Origin: Hoeflea_A sp965228435
GTDB taxonomy: Bacteria; Pseudomonadota; Alphaproteobacteria; Rhizobiales; Rhizobiaceae
Direction: 5' to 3'
Length of the DNA: 64,000 bases
Assembly: GCA_965228435.1 (NCBI GenBank)
Contig: OZ245818.1
Coordinates: 3,286,001 to 3,350,000, forward strand
Shown: positions 8,716 through 19,970 of the stretch, piece by piece
How the letters are laid out: each line of letters opens with the position of its first letter
Numbering within the stretch: the stretch's first letter is position 1
Program-made: the position numbers and the translations under genes
The notes under the pieces: model-generated
The model's database searches: none
The model's input: only the letters and a program-made list of their open reading frames with translations
Told to the model about the DNA's origin: nothing

Positions 8716-9390
8716 TCACTGCGTCTGCGCCAGTTTCCCCTCCGTCGCTTCGATCCAGTAGGACCCCTCTTTTCGGTCGATATGAGATTTGAGGATTTTC
8801 AGCGCCTTGTCGGTGTCCCTATCCTTGACCGCCTCCACCATCTCGCCGTGTTCCCGGAATGACTTTGCCATGTGATCGGGATGGCGTCCCAATCGGTTCC
8901 GGATTGCAGCCATTTTGAGCGCGATCGTCTGGTAGGCTTCGTTCAGAAACCTGTTGTCGGCGCAATCAAACAGGCTTTGGTGAAAGATGGTGTCCTGAGC
9001 AAGATATTCCGCATCGTCACCCGCCTCTCTTGCCTCGGTCATGCGCCTGACGCATGCACTGAGCGCCTCGTGAAGATTGCCCGGCCGCTCAAGGATGGCC
9101 TGGGTCAGCGCCGTCGATTCCAGGCAAACGCGCGCATCGCATAGTTTTGCCAGCTCGTTCGGCTCCAGGTTGAAGACAAACGAGCCGCGCTGCGGTTCGA
9201 CGACCAGCAAACCTTCCATCTCCAAGCGATTGATGGCTTCGCGAACCGGCGTGCGGCTGACCTGCAGATCCTTGGCGATCCGGGCTTCCGACAACTGTTC
9301 GCCAAGTTCGAAATCCCCGGCAACGATCCTTTCCCGAAGGTTTTCGGTCACCAGTTCTGTCAATGATTTCGGGCGGTTAAATGAAGCCAT
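8716..9390 (-). CDS. GntR-family transcriptional regulator, FCD (FadR) subfamily
   Basis: 224 residues from the ATG at 9390, which has GGAG six bases upstream; longer in-frame starts would run through the operator region. The N-terminal winged helix is plain (RIAKDLQVSRTPVREAINRLEMEGLL). It is followed by an FCD effector domain with acid and His metal-ligand positions (DTIFHQSLFD, FREHGEMVEAV). It is divergent from the TRAP/catabolic operon, with two operator-like repeats between them, so it very likely controls that operon, probably as a repressor released by a pathway acid. Confidence 0.85.
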   Translation of the reverse strand: MASFNRPKSLTELVTENLRERIVAGDFELGEQLSEARIAKDLQVSRTPVREAINRLEMEGLLVVEPQRGSFVFNLEPNELAKLCDARVCLESTALTQAILERPGNLHEALSACVRRMTEAREAGDDAEYLAQDTIFHQSLFDCADNRFLNEAYQTIALKMAAIRNRLGRHPDHMAKSFREHGEMVEAVKDRDTDKALKILKSHIDRKEGSYWIEATEGKLAQTQ

Positions 9391-9424
9391 TTTGCACTCC
9401 TCGCCGGGACAATAGCAGCATGTG

Positions 9425-9475
9425 AATTGGCATACAATGTGGTAGTATTGACAACTGGCATACAGTATGCCAGTT
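9425..9475. promoter_or_regulatory. double operator for the GntR regulator / TRAP operon
   Basis: A perfect 23-bp palindrome lies at 9453-9475: arms AACTGGCATAC and GTATGCCAGTT around a central A. A second half-site copy, AATTGGCATACAAT (9425-9438), matches 12 of 14 bases of AACTGGCATACAGT (9453-9466) at a 28-bp offset. A TTGACA (-35-like) at 9448-9453 abuts the palindrome. Position and symmetry fit FCD-type GntR operators. Confidence 0.65.
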
Positions 9476-9511
9476 AAGTCCCCCAACGCCGTTGCGATGG
9501 GAGGGTTGCCG

Positions 9512-10018
9512 TTGAAAACGCTGGAGGCATGGATCGTCGAGATCAATCGCGCGCTGGTCGCCGCCTCGCTGGCTGCCGTCTTCGCGATCGTCTTCGTCAA
9601 TGTCGTCGGCCGTTACGGGTTCGGGTCGTCCTTTGCGTGGGTCGAAGAAACGGCGCGCCACCTGATGATCCTTGGCGCCTTCTGCGGTGCCGGCCTGGCA
9701 CTGCGCGAAGGGCGGCTTGTCGCAATCACGATCTTTCCCGACATGCTTCCTGACCATCTCGCTCGGATTTTACGTTGGGGCATTGTCATCGTGATGTTCG
9801 GCTTCATGGCGACCATGCTGTGGCTGGGCGTCCGCTTCGTGGAATTCGGATGGAACAAGGAAACCATGTCGACCGGGATTTCCCGCGGCATTCCCTACCT
9901 GGCGATTCCCGTCGGATGCGCACTGTTTCTGATCCAGTTGCTGTTCTTCGCCAGGCGTTTCGTGGCGCAGGAGTTCGAGAGCGGCGACGGCTCCGAGCCC
10001 GGCGAGGCGGGGCTTTAG
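9512..10018 (+). CDS. TRAP transporter small permease (DctQ family)
   Basis: Four-helix membrane subunit, about 168 residues. The TTG at 9512 has GGGAGGG ending seven bases upstream; an ATG at 9497 and one at 9467 (inside the operator) are less likely. Family features are LAAVFAIVFVNVVGRYGF, WVEETARHLMI and the third helix near FGFMATMLWLGVRFVE. It joins the large permease and the DctP-type binding protein to import a carboxylate using the sodium gradient. The large-permease gene follows after 3 bp. Confidence 0.8.
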   Translation: MKTLEAWIVEINRALVAASLAAVFAIVFVNVVGRYGFGSSFAWVEETARHLMILGAFCGAGLALREGRLVAITIFPDMLPDHLARILRWGIVIVMFGFMATMLWLGVRFVEFGWNKETMSTGISRGIPYLAIPVGCALFLIQLLFFARRFVAQEFESGDGSEPGEAGL

Positions 10019-10021
10019 GTC

Positions 10022-11308
10022 ATGGCCAAGACGTTAATCATTCTGTTTTTTGCCACGCTGCTTCTGAGCGTCCCGGTGGCATTCACCATGGGCATCGCGG
10101 GAATCACTGCAATCTTCCTCGACGGATCACTGAACCCGCTTGTCGCGACTCAGCGCATGTTTGCCGGGATCGACAGTTTTCCGCTGATGGCCGTGCCTTT
10201 CTTCATCCTGGCCTCCGAGCTGATGACCGCCTGCGGCTTGACCAACGCCCTGCTTCGTTTTGCCAATGCGCTGGTCGGCCATGTGCGGGGTGGGTTGGGC
10301 CACGTGAACATCCTTGTATCGATGCTGTTTGCGGGGATAAGCGGGTCAGCGCTCGCCGACGCGGCCGGCCCGTCCGCAATCGTCATGCGGATGATGCGCA
10401 AGGCGGGGTACGAAAAGAACTATGCGGGCGCGCTTTCTGCGGCAACGGCCACCATCGGCCCGATCATCCCGCCATCCATCCTGGCCGTTATCTTCGCGAT
10501 CTCCACCACGGGCGTGACCGTTGCCGGGTTGTTTCTGGCAGGGATCGTCCCGGGCATCCTGTTGGGCGTTTCGCTGGCGGTTGCCAATCACTACGTCTCG
10601 ACAAGACACGGTTACCGGGGGCGGGATGAGCGTGCCACGGCCAAAGAGCTTCGCGAAGCAACGCTGGCGGCGCTTCCCGCGCTGATCATGCCCGCGATCA
10701 TACTGGGAGGCATCCTGCTCGGTGTGTTCACGCCAACAGAGGCGGGCGCGGTGGCATCGGCCTATGCGCTGCTTTTGGGGATGATCATGCGCGCATTTTC
10801 GATGCGCACGCTCTATCGCGCCTTTGTTCGTGCCGCGGTCATAACGTCGTCCGTTTTCCTGATCGTCGCCATGGCCTCGATCTTTGCATGGCTGCTGACG
10901 TTTCTGCAGATTCCGCAGGAATTGGCCGAAGCGATTGGCCAGATCACCGACAGTCGCCTCGGTGTTCTTTTCATCCTGGCTGCTTTCGCGCTGGTCTGCG
11001 GCTTTTTCATTGATACGCTGCCGGCGCTGATCATCCTGACGCCGATCCTTGGCCCCATCGCCTATTCAGCGGGGATCGACCCGCTGCAGTTCGGCATGAT
11101 GCTGGTTCTGAACCTGACAATCGGCATGATCACGCCACCGGTCGGCCCGGTGCTCTTCGTCATCGCCACCGTCGGGCAACTCAAAATCGAATCCCTGTCC
11201 AAGGCGGTCCTGCCGCTCCTGCTGGCAGAGCTCGTCGTGCTGCTTCTGGTCATTCTTGTTCCCGGAGTGAGCACTTTTGTCCCCAGTTTCTTTGGGTTTG
11301 CGAACTGA
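10022..11308 (+). CDS. TRAP transporter large permease (DctM family)
   Basis: 428 residues and about 12 helices, the usual length. Family motifs are seen: PLMAVPFFILASELM, GLGHVNILVSMLFAGISGSALADAAG, and SAATATIGPIIPPSI, with a matching repeat near MITPPVGPVLF. It is the sodium-coupled translocation subunit. The binding-protein gene starts 19 bp after its stop. Confidence 0.9.
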   Translation: MAKTLIILFFATLLLSVPVAFTMGIAGITAIFLDGSLNPLVATQRMFAGIDSFPLMAVPFFILASELMTACGLTNALLRFANALVGHVRGGLGHVNILVSMLFAGISGSALADAAGPSAIVMRMMRKAGYEKNYAGALSAATATIGPIIPPSILAVIFAISTTGVTVAGLFLAGIVPGILLGVSLAVANHYVSTRHGYRGRDERATAKELREATLAALPALIMPAIILGGILLGVFTPTEAGAVASAYALLLGMIMRAFSMRTLYRAFVRAAVITSSVFLIVAMASIFAWLLTFLQIPQELAEAIGQITDSRLGVLFILAAFALVCGFFIDTLPALIILTPILGPIAYSAGIDPLQFGMMLVLNLTIGMITPPVGPVLFVIATVGQLKIESLSKAVLPLLLAELVVLLLVILVPGVSTFVPSFFGFAN

Positions 11309-11327
11309 CATGAAAAGGAGGAACCTT

Positions 11328-12338
11328 ATGAAATCCATGTCAAAACTGATGGCCGCGACCGCCGTCATCGTACTCGCCGCCGCCGGCACAGCCTCGGCCA
11401 AGGATCTGAAATACGCCCACTTCCAGGCGGCCGATCTGAGTTCGCCGAAGCATGCGGCGGCCCTGGCTTTCGAAGCTTGCGTGGAAGGCAAGACCTCGGG
11501 TTCGATCGACGTTCAGATTTTCCCGGCTTCGCAACTGGGCGGCGGCTCGGAAATCATGGAAGGCCTGCAATTGGGCACCGTACAGATGGCCGCCATCCAC
11601 GATGGCCCCATCTCGGCGGTTTACAAACCGTTCTCGGTCCTGGCGATGCCATACCTGTTCGACGACCAGGCCATGGCCTGGTCAGTGATGGACGGAGAAT
11701 TCGGTGATGCACTTGCCGACGACATGCTGGCGAAAACCGGCATCCGGAGCTTTGGCGTTGCCGACAACGGCGTGCGCAACTTCACCAACAACGTCAAGCC
11801 GATTGCCGAGCCCGCCGACATGGAAGGCCTGAAGATGCGGGTGATGACCGCGCCGGTCTGGGTGACCCTGGTGGAGAGCCTCGGTGCGAACGCGACCCCG
11901 GTGCCGTGGCCGGAGTTGCCGGGCGCTTTGCAGCAGGGCGTTGTCGACGGTCAGGAAAACGGTGTGACAAACATCGTCAACGCTTCGCTCTATCAGCACC
12001 AGAAATACGTCTCGCTGGATGGCCATGTGTTCAGCTGGCACGCCTACCTGATGTCGGACATGTTCTATCAGAGCCTGACCGCCGACGAGCAGAGCGCTGT
12101 CGAGCAATGCGTCGAAATCTCCAAAACCATCCACCGCGGCATGACCGCCGCGCAGGACGCCAACGCGACGGCGATCCTGTCGGACCTGGGTATGGAAGTG
12201 GTTCCGGTAAGCCCGGAGCAGAAGGCGCTGTTTCGTGCCGCGGCCCAGCCGGCCGTGCGCGAATATATCGTGGGCGAAATCGGCAACGAGTGGCCTGACC
12301 GTCTGAACGCGGCCGTCGACGCCTACAAGACGCAATAA
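11328..12338 (+). CDS. TRAP transporter substrate-binding protein (DctP family)
   Basis: 336 residues starting at ATG 11328, preceded by AAGGAGG; upstream in-frame starts have no such site. The signal peptide is clear (LMAATAVIVLAAAGTASA). The conserved Arg that binds the ligand carboxylate is in GLKMRVMTA, and QENGVTNIVNA is the second signature region. The ligand is therefore probably an organic or sugar acid; neighbouring genes favour a hexonate-like or keto-deoxy-sugar precursor. Confidence 0.88.
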   Translation: MKSMSKLMAATAVIVLAAAGTASAKDLKYAHFQAADLSSPKHAAALAFEACVEGKTSGSIDVQIFPASQLGGGSEIMEGLQLGTVQMAAIHDGPISAVYKPFSVLAMPYLFDDQAMAWSVMDGEFGDALADDMLAKTGIRSFGVADNGVRNFTNNVKPIAEPADMEGLKMRVMTAPVWVTLVESLGANATPVPWPELPGALQQGVVDGQENGVTNIVNASLYQHQKYVSLDGHVFSWHAYLMSDMFYQSLTADEQSAVEQCVEISKTIHRGMTAAQDANATAILSDLGMEVVPVSPEQKALFRAAAQPAVREYIVGEIGNEWPDRLNAAVDAYKTQ

Positions 12339-12358
12339 GTGTGCCCCGGGACCGTCAA

Positions 12359-13327
12359 ATGACCAGCCAATCCGTCGCCGTTCTCGAGCCTGGCTATGCT
12401 GCCTACGACACCGAACGTTCAGTGCTGGCTGCGCATGACGTCAGCGTCGCGTCGATAGCGGCTGATGCAATGGCGGTCCCGGCGCTGCAGGAAACCGACC
12501 CGGTTGCCATCCTCGTGCGGGAACGCACCGTGGGGGCCCCCGAACTGGACGCCTGCCCCAACCTGAAAGTCGTCGTCCGCTACGGAGTGGGCGTCGACAA
12601 TATCGATCTCGACCACGCTCGCTCGCGCCGCATTCACGTGGCCAATGTTCCGGACTACGGAGGAGAGCGTGAAGTCAGCGAACACGCGGTCGCACTCTAT
12701 CTCGCGGTGCAGCGGCGTATCGTTTCACGCGATGCTGAAGTGCGCGAGGGCAAATGGGGGATCGGACAGGCCGCGATGATCCCCAATCGCGACAACGCCG
12801 TTCTGGGGTTGATCGGGTGCGGGAAGATCGGATTGCAGGCTGCGCTGAAATTCCGGGCGCTGGGATTCAGCCGGGTTCTTGTATCGGACCCCTATCTTGG
12901 CAATGAAGCCGCCTTCGAGGCCGGTGCTGAAAAGGTGGACCTGGACGACCTGTGCCGGAATGCAGATGTGATCAGCTTGCACGCGCCTTTGACAAACGAG
13001 ACGCGGCACATCCTGAATCGCGACCGCATCGCGCTGATGAAGCCGACCTCCATCGTCGTGAATGTTTCGCGCGGTGGTCTGGTGGACGAGTCCGCATTGG
13101 CTTCTGCACTGTTGGAAGGCCGGATATTCGGTGCCGGGATCGACGTGTTCGAAACGGAACCCGTTGCACCGGATAACCCGCTGCTGAACGCCCCGAATAC
13201 GATCGTTTCCGATCATGCCGCCTGGTATTCCGAACGATCTGTCGAAGTCCTGCAACGCAATGCTGCTCAGGAGATTGCCCGCGTTTTGTCGGGTGATCAT
13301 CCGAACAATTGGGTGAACCCGTGGTGA
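12359..13327 (+). CDS. D-isomer-specific 2-hydroxyacid dehydrogenase
   Basis: 322 residues from ATG 12359 (GGGA seven bases upstream); a GTG at 12341 would add six residues. The NAD-binding motif GLIGCGKIG lies in the middle. The catalytic Arg (NVSRGGLVDE), Glu (GIDVFETEP) and His (SDHAAWYSE) are all present. The family interconverts D-2-hydroxyacids and 2-keto acids with NAD(P). It probably oxidises the acid imported by the TRAP system. It lies directly after DctP in the same operon. Confidence 0.85.
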   Translation: MTSQSVAVLEPGYAAYDTERSVLAAHDVSVASIAADAMAVPALQETDPVAILVRERTVGAPELDACPNLKVVVRYGVGVDNIDLDHARSRRIHVANVPDYGGEREVSEHAVALYLAVQRRIVSRDAEVREGKWGIGQAAMIPNRDNAVLGLIGCGKIGLQAALKFRALGFSRVLVSDPYLGNEAAFEAGAEKVDLDDLCRNADVISLHAPLTNETRHILNRDRIALMKPTSIVVNVSRGGLVDESALASALLEGRIFGAGIDVFETEPVAPDNPLLNAPNTIVSDHAAWYSERSVEVLQRNAAQEIARVLSGDHPNNWVNPW

Positions 13328-13395
13328 GCGTTGCCGGCTGAAGCCGGAAGCCAAGCCCTTGAAATCATGATGACTGTAAAGATGAGGACACTATC

Positions 13396-14046
13396 ATGCA
13401 TACCGAAGACCTGATCGCGGGTTTCCGCGAAGTCGCAACAGCATCGGTGGCGGATGCCGTCGACAAAGTTGCCGGACGCACCGGATTTTTGCCGGCCGGC
13501 GTAAAGCCGCGCATCAATGAAAAGAAAATCGTTGGTCCGGCAGTGACAATCCTCGAGGGCCCGACCGAAGAGGTTCTGCCGCCTGAGCACGCGTTGGACG
13601 CCATCGATGAATCCGATGCGGGATCTGTCATCGTGATCTCGACCAATGGCACCACTGACGTGGCGCTGTGGGGCGGCCTGATGACGGCCGGTGCGGTCGC
13701 AAACAAGCATGAAGGCGCGGTTCTGGACGGCGGCGTTCGCGATCTGGTGGAGATCAAACGCGACTACGACTTCCCGGTCTATTCCCGCGAAGTCAATCCC
13801 GGCACAACATTGGGGCGGATCAAGACCATCGCGGCCAATGTCGAAGTGGCGATGGGCGATGTGATCGTGCGACCCGGCGACATCATGGTCGGCGATATCG
13901 ACGGCGTCGTCGCGGTGCCGCGTGAACATGCCGAAGCAGTTTTGCAGATGGCTCGCGAGATCGACCAGCGCGAAGCCGAACAGGCCCGCCTGATCATCGA
14001 AAGCGGTTCGCTGCGCGAAGGTCTCGCCAAATACGGCCGCATCTGA
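13396..14046 (+). CDS. RraA-family protein (HMG/CHA aldolase-like)
   Basis: 216 residues with the RraA fold signature GGLMTAGAVANKHEGAV followed by GGVRDLVEI, where Arg and Asp bind metal and substrate in aldolase members. Despite the family name (regulator of RNase E activity), members in catabolic operons are usually 4-hydroxy-4-methyl-2-oxoglutarate-type aldolases or oxaloacetate decarboxylases. Here it may cleave a branched keto acid made by the neighbouring dehydrogenase. The assignment to RraA is secure; the reaction is inference. Confidence 0.8.
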   Translation: MHTEDLIAGFREVATASVADAVDKVAGRTGFLPAGVKPRINEKKIVGPAVTILEGPTEEVLPPEHALDAIDESDAGSVIVISTNGTTDVALWGGLMTAGAVANKHEGAVLDGGVRDLVEIKRDYDFPVYSREVNPGTTLGRIKTIAANVEVAMGDVIVRPGDIMVGDIDGVVAVPREHAEAVLQMAREIDQREAEQARLIIESGSLREGLAKYGRI

Positions 14047-14061
14047 TGGCCATGAAAAGTC

Positions 14062-14080
14062 GCACCGCAGGCTGCGGTGC
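14062..14080 (+). terminator. intra-operon hairpin
   Basis: GCACCGCAG (14062-14070) and CTGCGGTGC (14072-14080) form a perfect 9-bp inverted repeat around one base, between the RraA-like and kinase genes. No T-run follows, so it may stabilise the upstream mRNA or attenuate rather than terminate. Confidence 0.45.
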
Positions 14081-14106
14081 ACGGCCCCTACCGACAAGAG
14101 ACAAAC

Positions 14107-15024
14107 ATGACCACTGACATACTCTGCCTCGGCGAGCCCATGCTGGAATTCAACCAGCAGCCCGATGGAAACTACCTGCCGGGGCATGGCGGCGACACGT
14201 CGAATGCCGCAATCGCGGCTGCCAGACAGGGTGCAAGCGTCGGCTATGTCACCCATCTCGGCGCCGATACCTTCGGAAACTCGTTTATGGATCTTTGGGC
14301 GAAGGAGGGCGTCGATGCCTCGAATGTGCGGCAGGTTACGGATGCGCATACCGGTATCTACTTTGTCACGCACGGTGAAGACGGACACGAGTTCAGCTAC
14401 TTCCGGGCTGGTTCCGCCCCCAGCCGCATGGGACCCGATGACCTGCCGGTCGAGGCTTTGTCATCGACGAAAATCCTTCATGTTTCAGGGATCAGCCAGG
14501 CGATTTCCAGCATGGCAGCCGATGCCGTCTTCGAGGCCATCAGTGTCGTGAAACAAGCCGGTGGCCTGGTCTCCTATGACACGAACCTGCGGCTGAAACT
14601 CTGGCCGATCGAAAGAGCCCGTGCGGTCACCCATGCGGCCATGACCCAGTGCGATATTGCTCTTCCAGGCATGGATGATGCGGTGCATCTCACGGGCCTC
14701 GACGACCCTGACACCATTGTCGACTTCTACCAGGATCTCGGGGCGAGCACCGTTGCGCTGACCCTGGGAGCCAAGGGCACGCTTATCGCCACCGGGAAGG
14801 ACAGGCAACTCGTGCCAGTGCGCGAAGTTCAGGCCATCGACGCGACCGCAGCCGGCGACACGTTTGACGGTGCCTTTCTCGCCCGAATCGTTGCCGGAGA
14901 CGATCCGTTCAAGGCTGCGCGCTACGCGAATGCCGCTGCCGCGCTGGCCACTCAGGGCTACGGCGCTGTTGCACCGATGCCCGGCAGAGATGCTGTCGAA
15001 GCCTTTCTTGCCGAGGAGTCCTGA
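14107..15024 (+). CDS. PfkB-family sugar kinase, 2-keto-3-deoxygluconate kinase-like
   Basis: 305 residues from ATG 14107. PfkB signature 1 appears as GGDTSNAAIAAARQG, and the C-terminal anion-hole motif is DATAAGDTFDGAF with the catalytic Asp. LCLGEPMLEFNQ at the start resembles KdgK proteins, which phosphorylate 2-keto-3-deoxygluconate to KDPG. No KDPG aldolase is nearby; it would have to be encoded elsewhere. It is followed after 2 bp by an SDR gene. Confidence 0.8.
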   Translation: MTTDILCLGEPMLEFNQQPDGNYLPGHGGDTSNAAIAAARQGASVGYVTHLGADTFGNSFMDLWAKEGVDASNVRQVTDAHTGIYFVTHGEDGHEFSYFRAGSAPSRMGPDDLPVEALSSTKILHVSGISQAISSMAADAVFEAISVVKQAGGLVSYDTNLRLKLWPIERARAVTHAAMTQCDIALPGMDDAVHLTGLDDPDTIVDFYQDLGASTVALTLGAKGTLIATGKDRQLVPVREVQAIDATAAGDTFDGAFLARIVAGDDPFKAARYANAAAALATQGYGAVAPMPGRDAVEAFLAEES

Positions 15025-15026
15025 TC

Positions 15027-15731
15027 ATGAAACATGCTGTTGTTGTCGGGGGCACCAGGGGCATAGGCGCCGGAATTGCCGATGTCCTGCGTGAGAAGGG
15101 ATGGGCGACTACCGTCACCGGGGTGGGCGATGAGGAGGTTGCCGCATACGCCTCCCGATACGCAGACGACGCCTGCGCCCAGCTCGATGTACGGGACACG
15201 GATGCAGTCAAAACGTTCTTTTCCGGACTGGATCGACTGGATGGACTGGTCAATTGCGCCGGTATCCTGGCCCGCGGCGCTGAATACGAGATCGACGTGT
15301 TCGAGACCGTCATCGACATCAATCTGACGGGTACGATGCGCTGTTGTCTTTCAGCTCAGCCGCTGCTCGAAGCATCCGGGGGCGCGATCGTGAACACTGC
15401 TTCGATGCTCAGCTATTTTGGCGGGCCGTTGGTTCCGGCCTATTCGGCTTCCAAAGGAGGTGTGGCGCAACTGACGAAGGCGTTGGCCGGAAAGTGGGCG
15501 GCGGACGGTGTCAGAGTGAACGCCGTTGCGCCCGGTTGGATTGAAACCGAAATGACCGATGCCCTTCGAGCCGATCCAACGCGCAATGCGCCCATTCTCA
15601 ACCGAACCCCGTTGGACAGATGGGGCAAGCCTGCCGAGGTCGGCGCACTGGCAGCCTGGCTGCTTTCGAGCGAGGCCGCTTTCGTAACCGGCGCCGTCTA
15701 CCCGGTGGATGGCGGCTATTCCGCAATGTGA
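15027..15731 (+). CDS. short-chain dehydrogenase/reductase
   Basis: 234 residues, classical SDR. The nucleotide motif is GGTRGIGAGI, NxAG is NCAG, and the catalytic Tyr-Lys is YSASKGG with Ser in NTASMLSYFG. The C-terminal DGGYSAM ending is typical. It is short between beta2 and the NCAG strand, like KduD-type sugar dehydrogenases. It probably oxidises a hydroxyl of the TRAP-imported compound. The start lies 2 bp after the kinase stop. Confidence 0.82.
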   Translation: MKHAVVVGGTRGIGAGIADVLREKGWATTVTGVGDEEVAAYASRYADDACAQLDVRDTDAVKTFFSGLDRLDGLVNCAGILARGAEYEIDVFETVIDINLTGTMRCCLSAQPLLEASGGAIVNTASMLSYFGGPLVPAYSASKGGVAQLTKALAGKWAADGVRVNAVAPGWIETEMTDALRADPTRNAPILNRTPLDRWGKPAEVGALAAWLLSSEAAFVTGAVYPVDGGYSAM

Positions 15732-15744
15732 GGAGGACTGAACC

Positions 15745-16272
15745 ATGCCGGTTCAAGGAAAAGACTACGACCCGAGAATGCCCTATCAGCTGCCATTCCC
15801 GCCGGATGCGCAGAGCGAGATCGTCGTCCCCGATGGCATACCTGAAGATGAGCGGATCTGGGTTGCGCAGACCGAAGACATCTCGTTCCGGCCTCTTTGC
15901 CTGAACAGATCACAGGGGTATTGGATGAACCTGCTGCGCGTTCGAAAGTCCGGCATTGTGTCGCGGCATCGCCACCCGCAGGCCGTGCATGGTTGGGTTC
16001 TGAAAGGCCGGTGGCACTATCTGGAACACGACTGGGAAGCGACGCCGGGCGGTTACGTTTTTGAACCGCCGGGAGAAACCCATACTCTTGTGGTCCCAGA
16101 CGGCGTCGATGAAATGATCACCTATTTTCAGGTAAACGGCGTCATGGTCTATGTCGATCCTTGGGGAAAGACGGTGGGCTACGAGGACGTCTTCACCAAA
16201 ATCGACATGTGCCGCAAGCATTACGAAGAGGTTGGCCTGGGCGCGGACTATGTCGATCAATTCATCCGCTAA
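15745..16272 (+). CDS. cupin-domain protein, 2,4'-dihydroxyacetophenone dioxygenase-like
   Basis: 175 residues forming one cupin barrel. The metal site is visible as SRHRHPQAVHGWVLKGRW (HxHx..H/E motif 1), with a second motif GYVFEPPGETHTLVVP containing the last His. Overall it resembles 2,4'-dihydroxyacetophenone dioxygenase-like cupins. As the last gene of the operon it may be a dioxygenase or a sugar-acid isomerase-type enzyme; the substrate is unknown. Confidence 0.72.
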   Translation: MPVQGKDYDPRMPYQLPFPPDAQSEIVVPDGIPEDERIWVAQTEDISFRPLCLNRSQGYWMNLLRVRKSGIVSRHRHPQAVHGWVLKGRWHYLEHDWEATPGGYVFEPPGETHTLVVPDGVDEMITYFQVNGVMVYVDPWGKTVGYEDVFTKIDMCRKHYEEVGLGADYVDQFIR

Positions 16273-16282
16273 AGTTGGTTGC

Positions 16283-16312
16283 CCCGGCCGGCGCATCAGT
16301 GAGCCGGCCGGG
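16283..16312. terminator. bidirectional terminator hairpin between the TRAP operon and acnA
   Basis: CCCGGCCGGC (16283-16292) and GCCGGCCGGG (16303-16312) make a perfect 10-bp stem with a 10-nt loop in the 54-bp gap between two convergent genes. The flanks are only modestly T-rich (CTGTTCTT on the plus strand). Confidence 0.65.
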
Positions 16313-16326
16313 ACCTGTTCTTGCCG

Positions 16327-19029
<2,703 letters not shown>

Positions 19030-19209
19030 CTACGTTGTTCACCGAATCTGTCGGACGAACGCCTATGCCGTGCTGATACACGAGAAAGCCTGCGGGTGCG
19101 GCCATTTCCGCTGTCCGCCCGTGGAGAGCCAATCGCACGGATTGACCGGATTCCATGTTCGGCGCAAATATGGTGTTCACGCCGACCGCTGGCGTGGTTG
19201 CAGGCCTTA

Positions 19210-19223
19210 TAGATAATTATCTA
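19210..19223. promoter_or_regulatory. perfect AT-rich palindrome in the acnA/ccmA divergent promoter region
   Basis: TAGATAATTATCTA is a perfect 14-bp palindrome in the 287-bp gap between acnA and ccmA. On the minus strand it is directly followed by TATAAG, a possible -10 for acnA. In rhizobia acnA and cytochrome/haem genes are often under iron control (Irr, RirA), so an iron-responsive operator is possible. No regulator can be named from the sequence alone. Confidence 0.45.
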
Positions 19224-19316
19224 GAACGGTTCCAGACCAACTTCGGTCGTAATTGATGTTTTTTTTGAAAGTGCCGCCGATATGACCGAAAAGCCGGGTC
19301 ATCAGAAGGGTCGCCG

Positions 19317-19970
19317 ATGCGGCTGATTGCCGAAAATGTCAGCGTTGCGCGCGGTGAACAGGTCTTCTTTTCCGGCATTTCCTTTTCCCTTGCGGCCGGT
19401 GAAGCCCTTGTCGTCTCCGGTCCGAACGGCGTCGGAAAATCAACTTTATTGCGGATACTGGCCGGTCTTTTGCCGGATTCGGATGGCCGCGTCACGCTGG
19501 AGGGTGGCGCCTACGAGCGGGTGGCCGAAGCCTGTCATTATCTCGGTCACCGCAACGGCATGAAGCACGCCCTGAGTGTCGGTGAAAACCTTGGATTCTG
19601 GCAGACCTTCATGCGCAGTGAAGATGGTCGCGGCACTATGCCCGATATCCCGGCCGCCACACAGGCCGTGGGGCTCGCCGGGCTGGAACACCTGCCTTTC
19701 GGCTACCTGTCGGCCGGTCAGCAGCGGCGCATGGCCATGGCACGCCTGCTCCTGTCCTGGCGACCGATTTGGATCCTGGACGAACCGACGGCCGCTCTCG
19801 ATACGGGCTCGGTTGATCTCTTCGCCGGCTTGGTTTCGCGGCATCTCGATGAAGGCGGGCTGGTGATCGCGGCGACACACCAGCCTCTCGGACTGACGTC
19901 GCCGCGCAGCCTGGACCTGCAACCGAACGCCGAGGCGGCGTTTTCAGAGGCCGAAGGAGCCGGTCGCTGA
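19317..19970 (+). CDS. ccmA: cytochrome c biogenesis ATP-binding export protein CcmA
   Basis: 217 residues. ATPase of the CcmABCD haem-handling complex of cytochrome c maturation system I; it drives release of holo-CcmE. Walker A is GPNGVGKST, the signature LSAGQQRRMAMARL, and Walker B IWILDEPTAALD. Length is normal. The stop overlaps the ccmB start (TGATG). Divergence from acnA matches rhizobial gene order. Confidence 0.93.
   Translation: MRLIAENVSVARGEQVFFSGISFSLAAGEALVVSGPNGVGKSTLLRILAGLLPDSDGRVTLEGGAYERVAEACHYLGHRNGMKHALSVGENLGFWQTFMRSEDGRGTMPDIPAATQAVGLAGLEHLPFGYLSAGQQRRMAMARLLLSWRPIWILDEPTAALDTGSVDLFAGLVSRHLDEGGLVIAATHQPLGLTSPRSLDLQPNAEAAFSEAEGAGR

Noticed and set aside
19217..19495. 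92-codon minus-strand frame between acnA and ccmA
   Set aside because: Mostly antisense to ccmA and covers the divergent promoter region.
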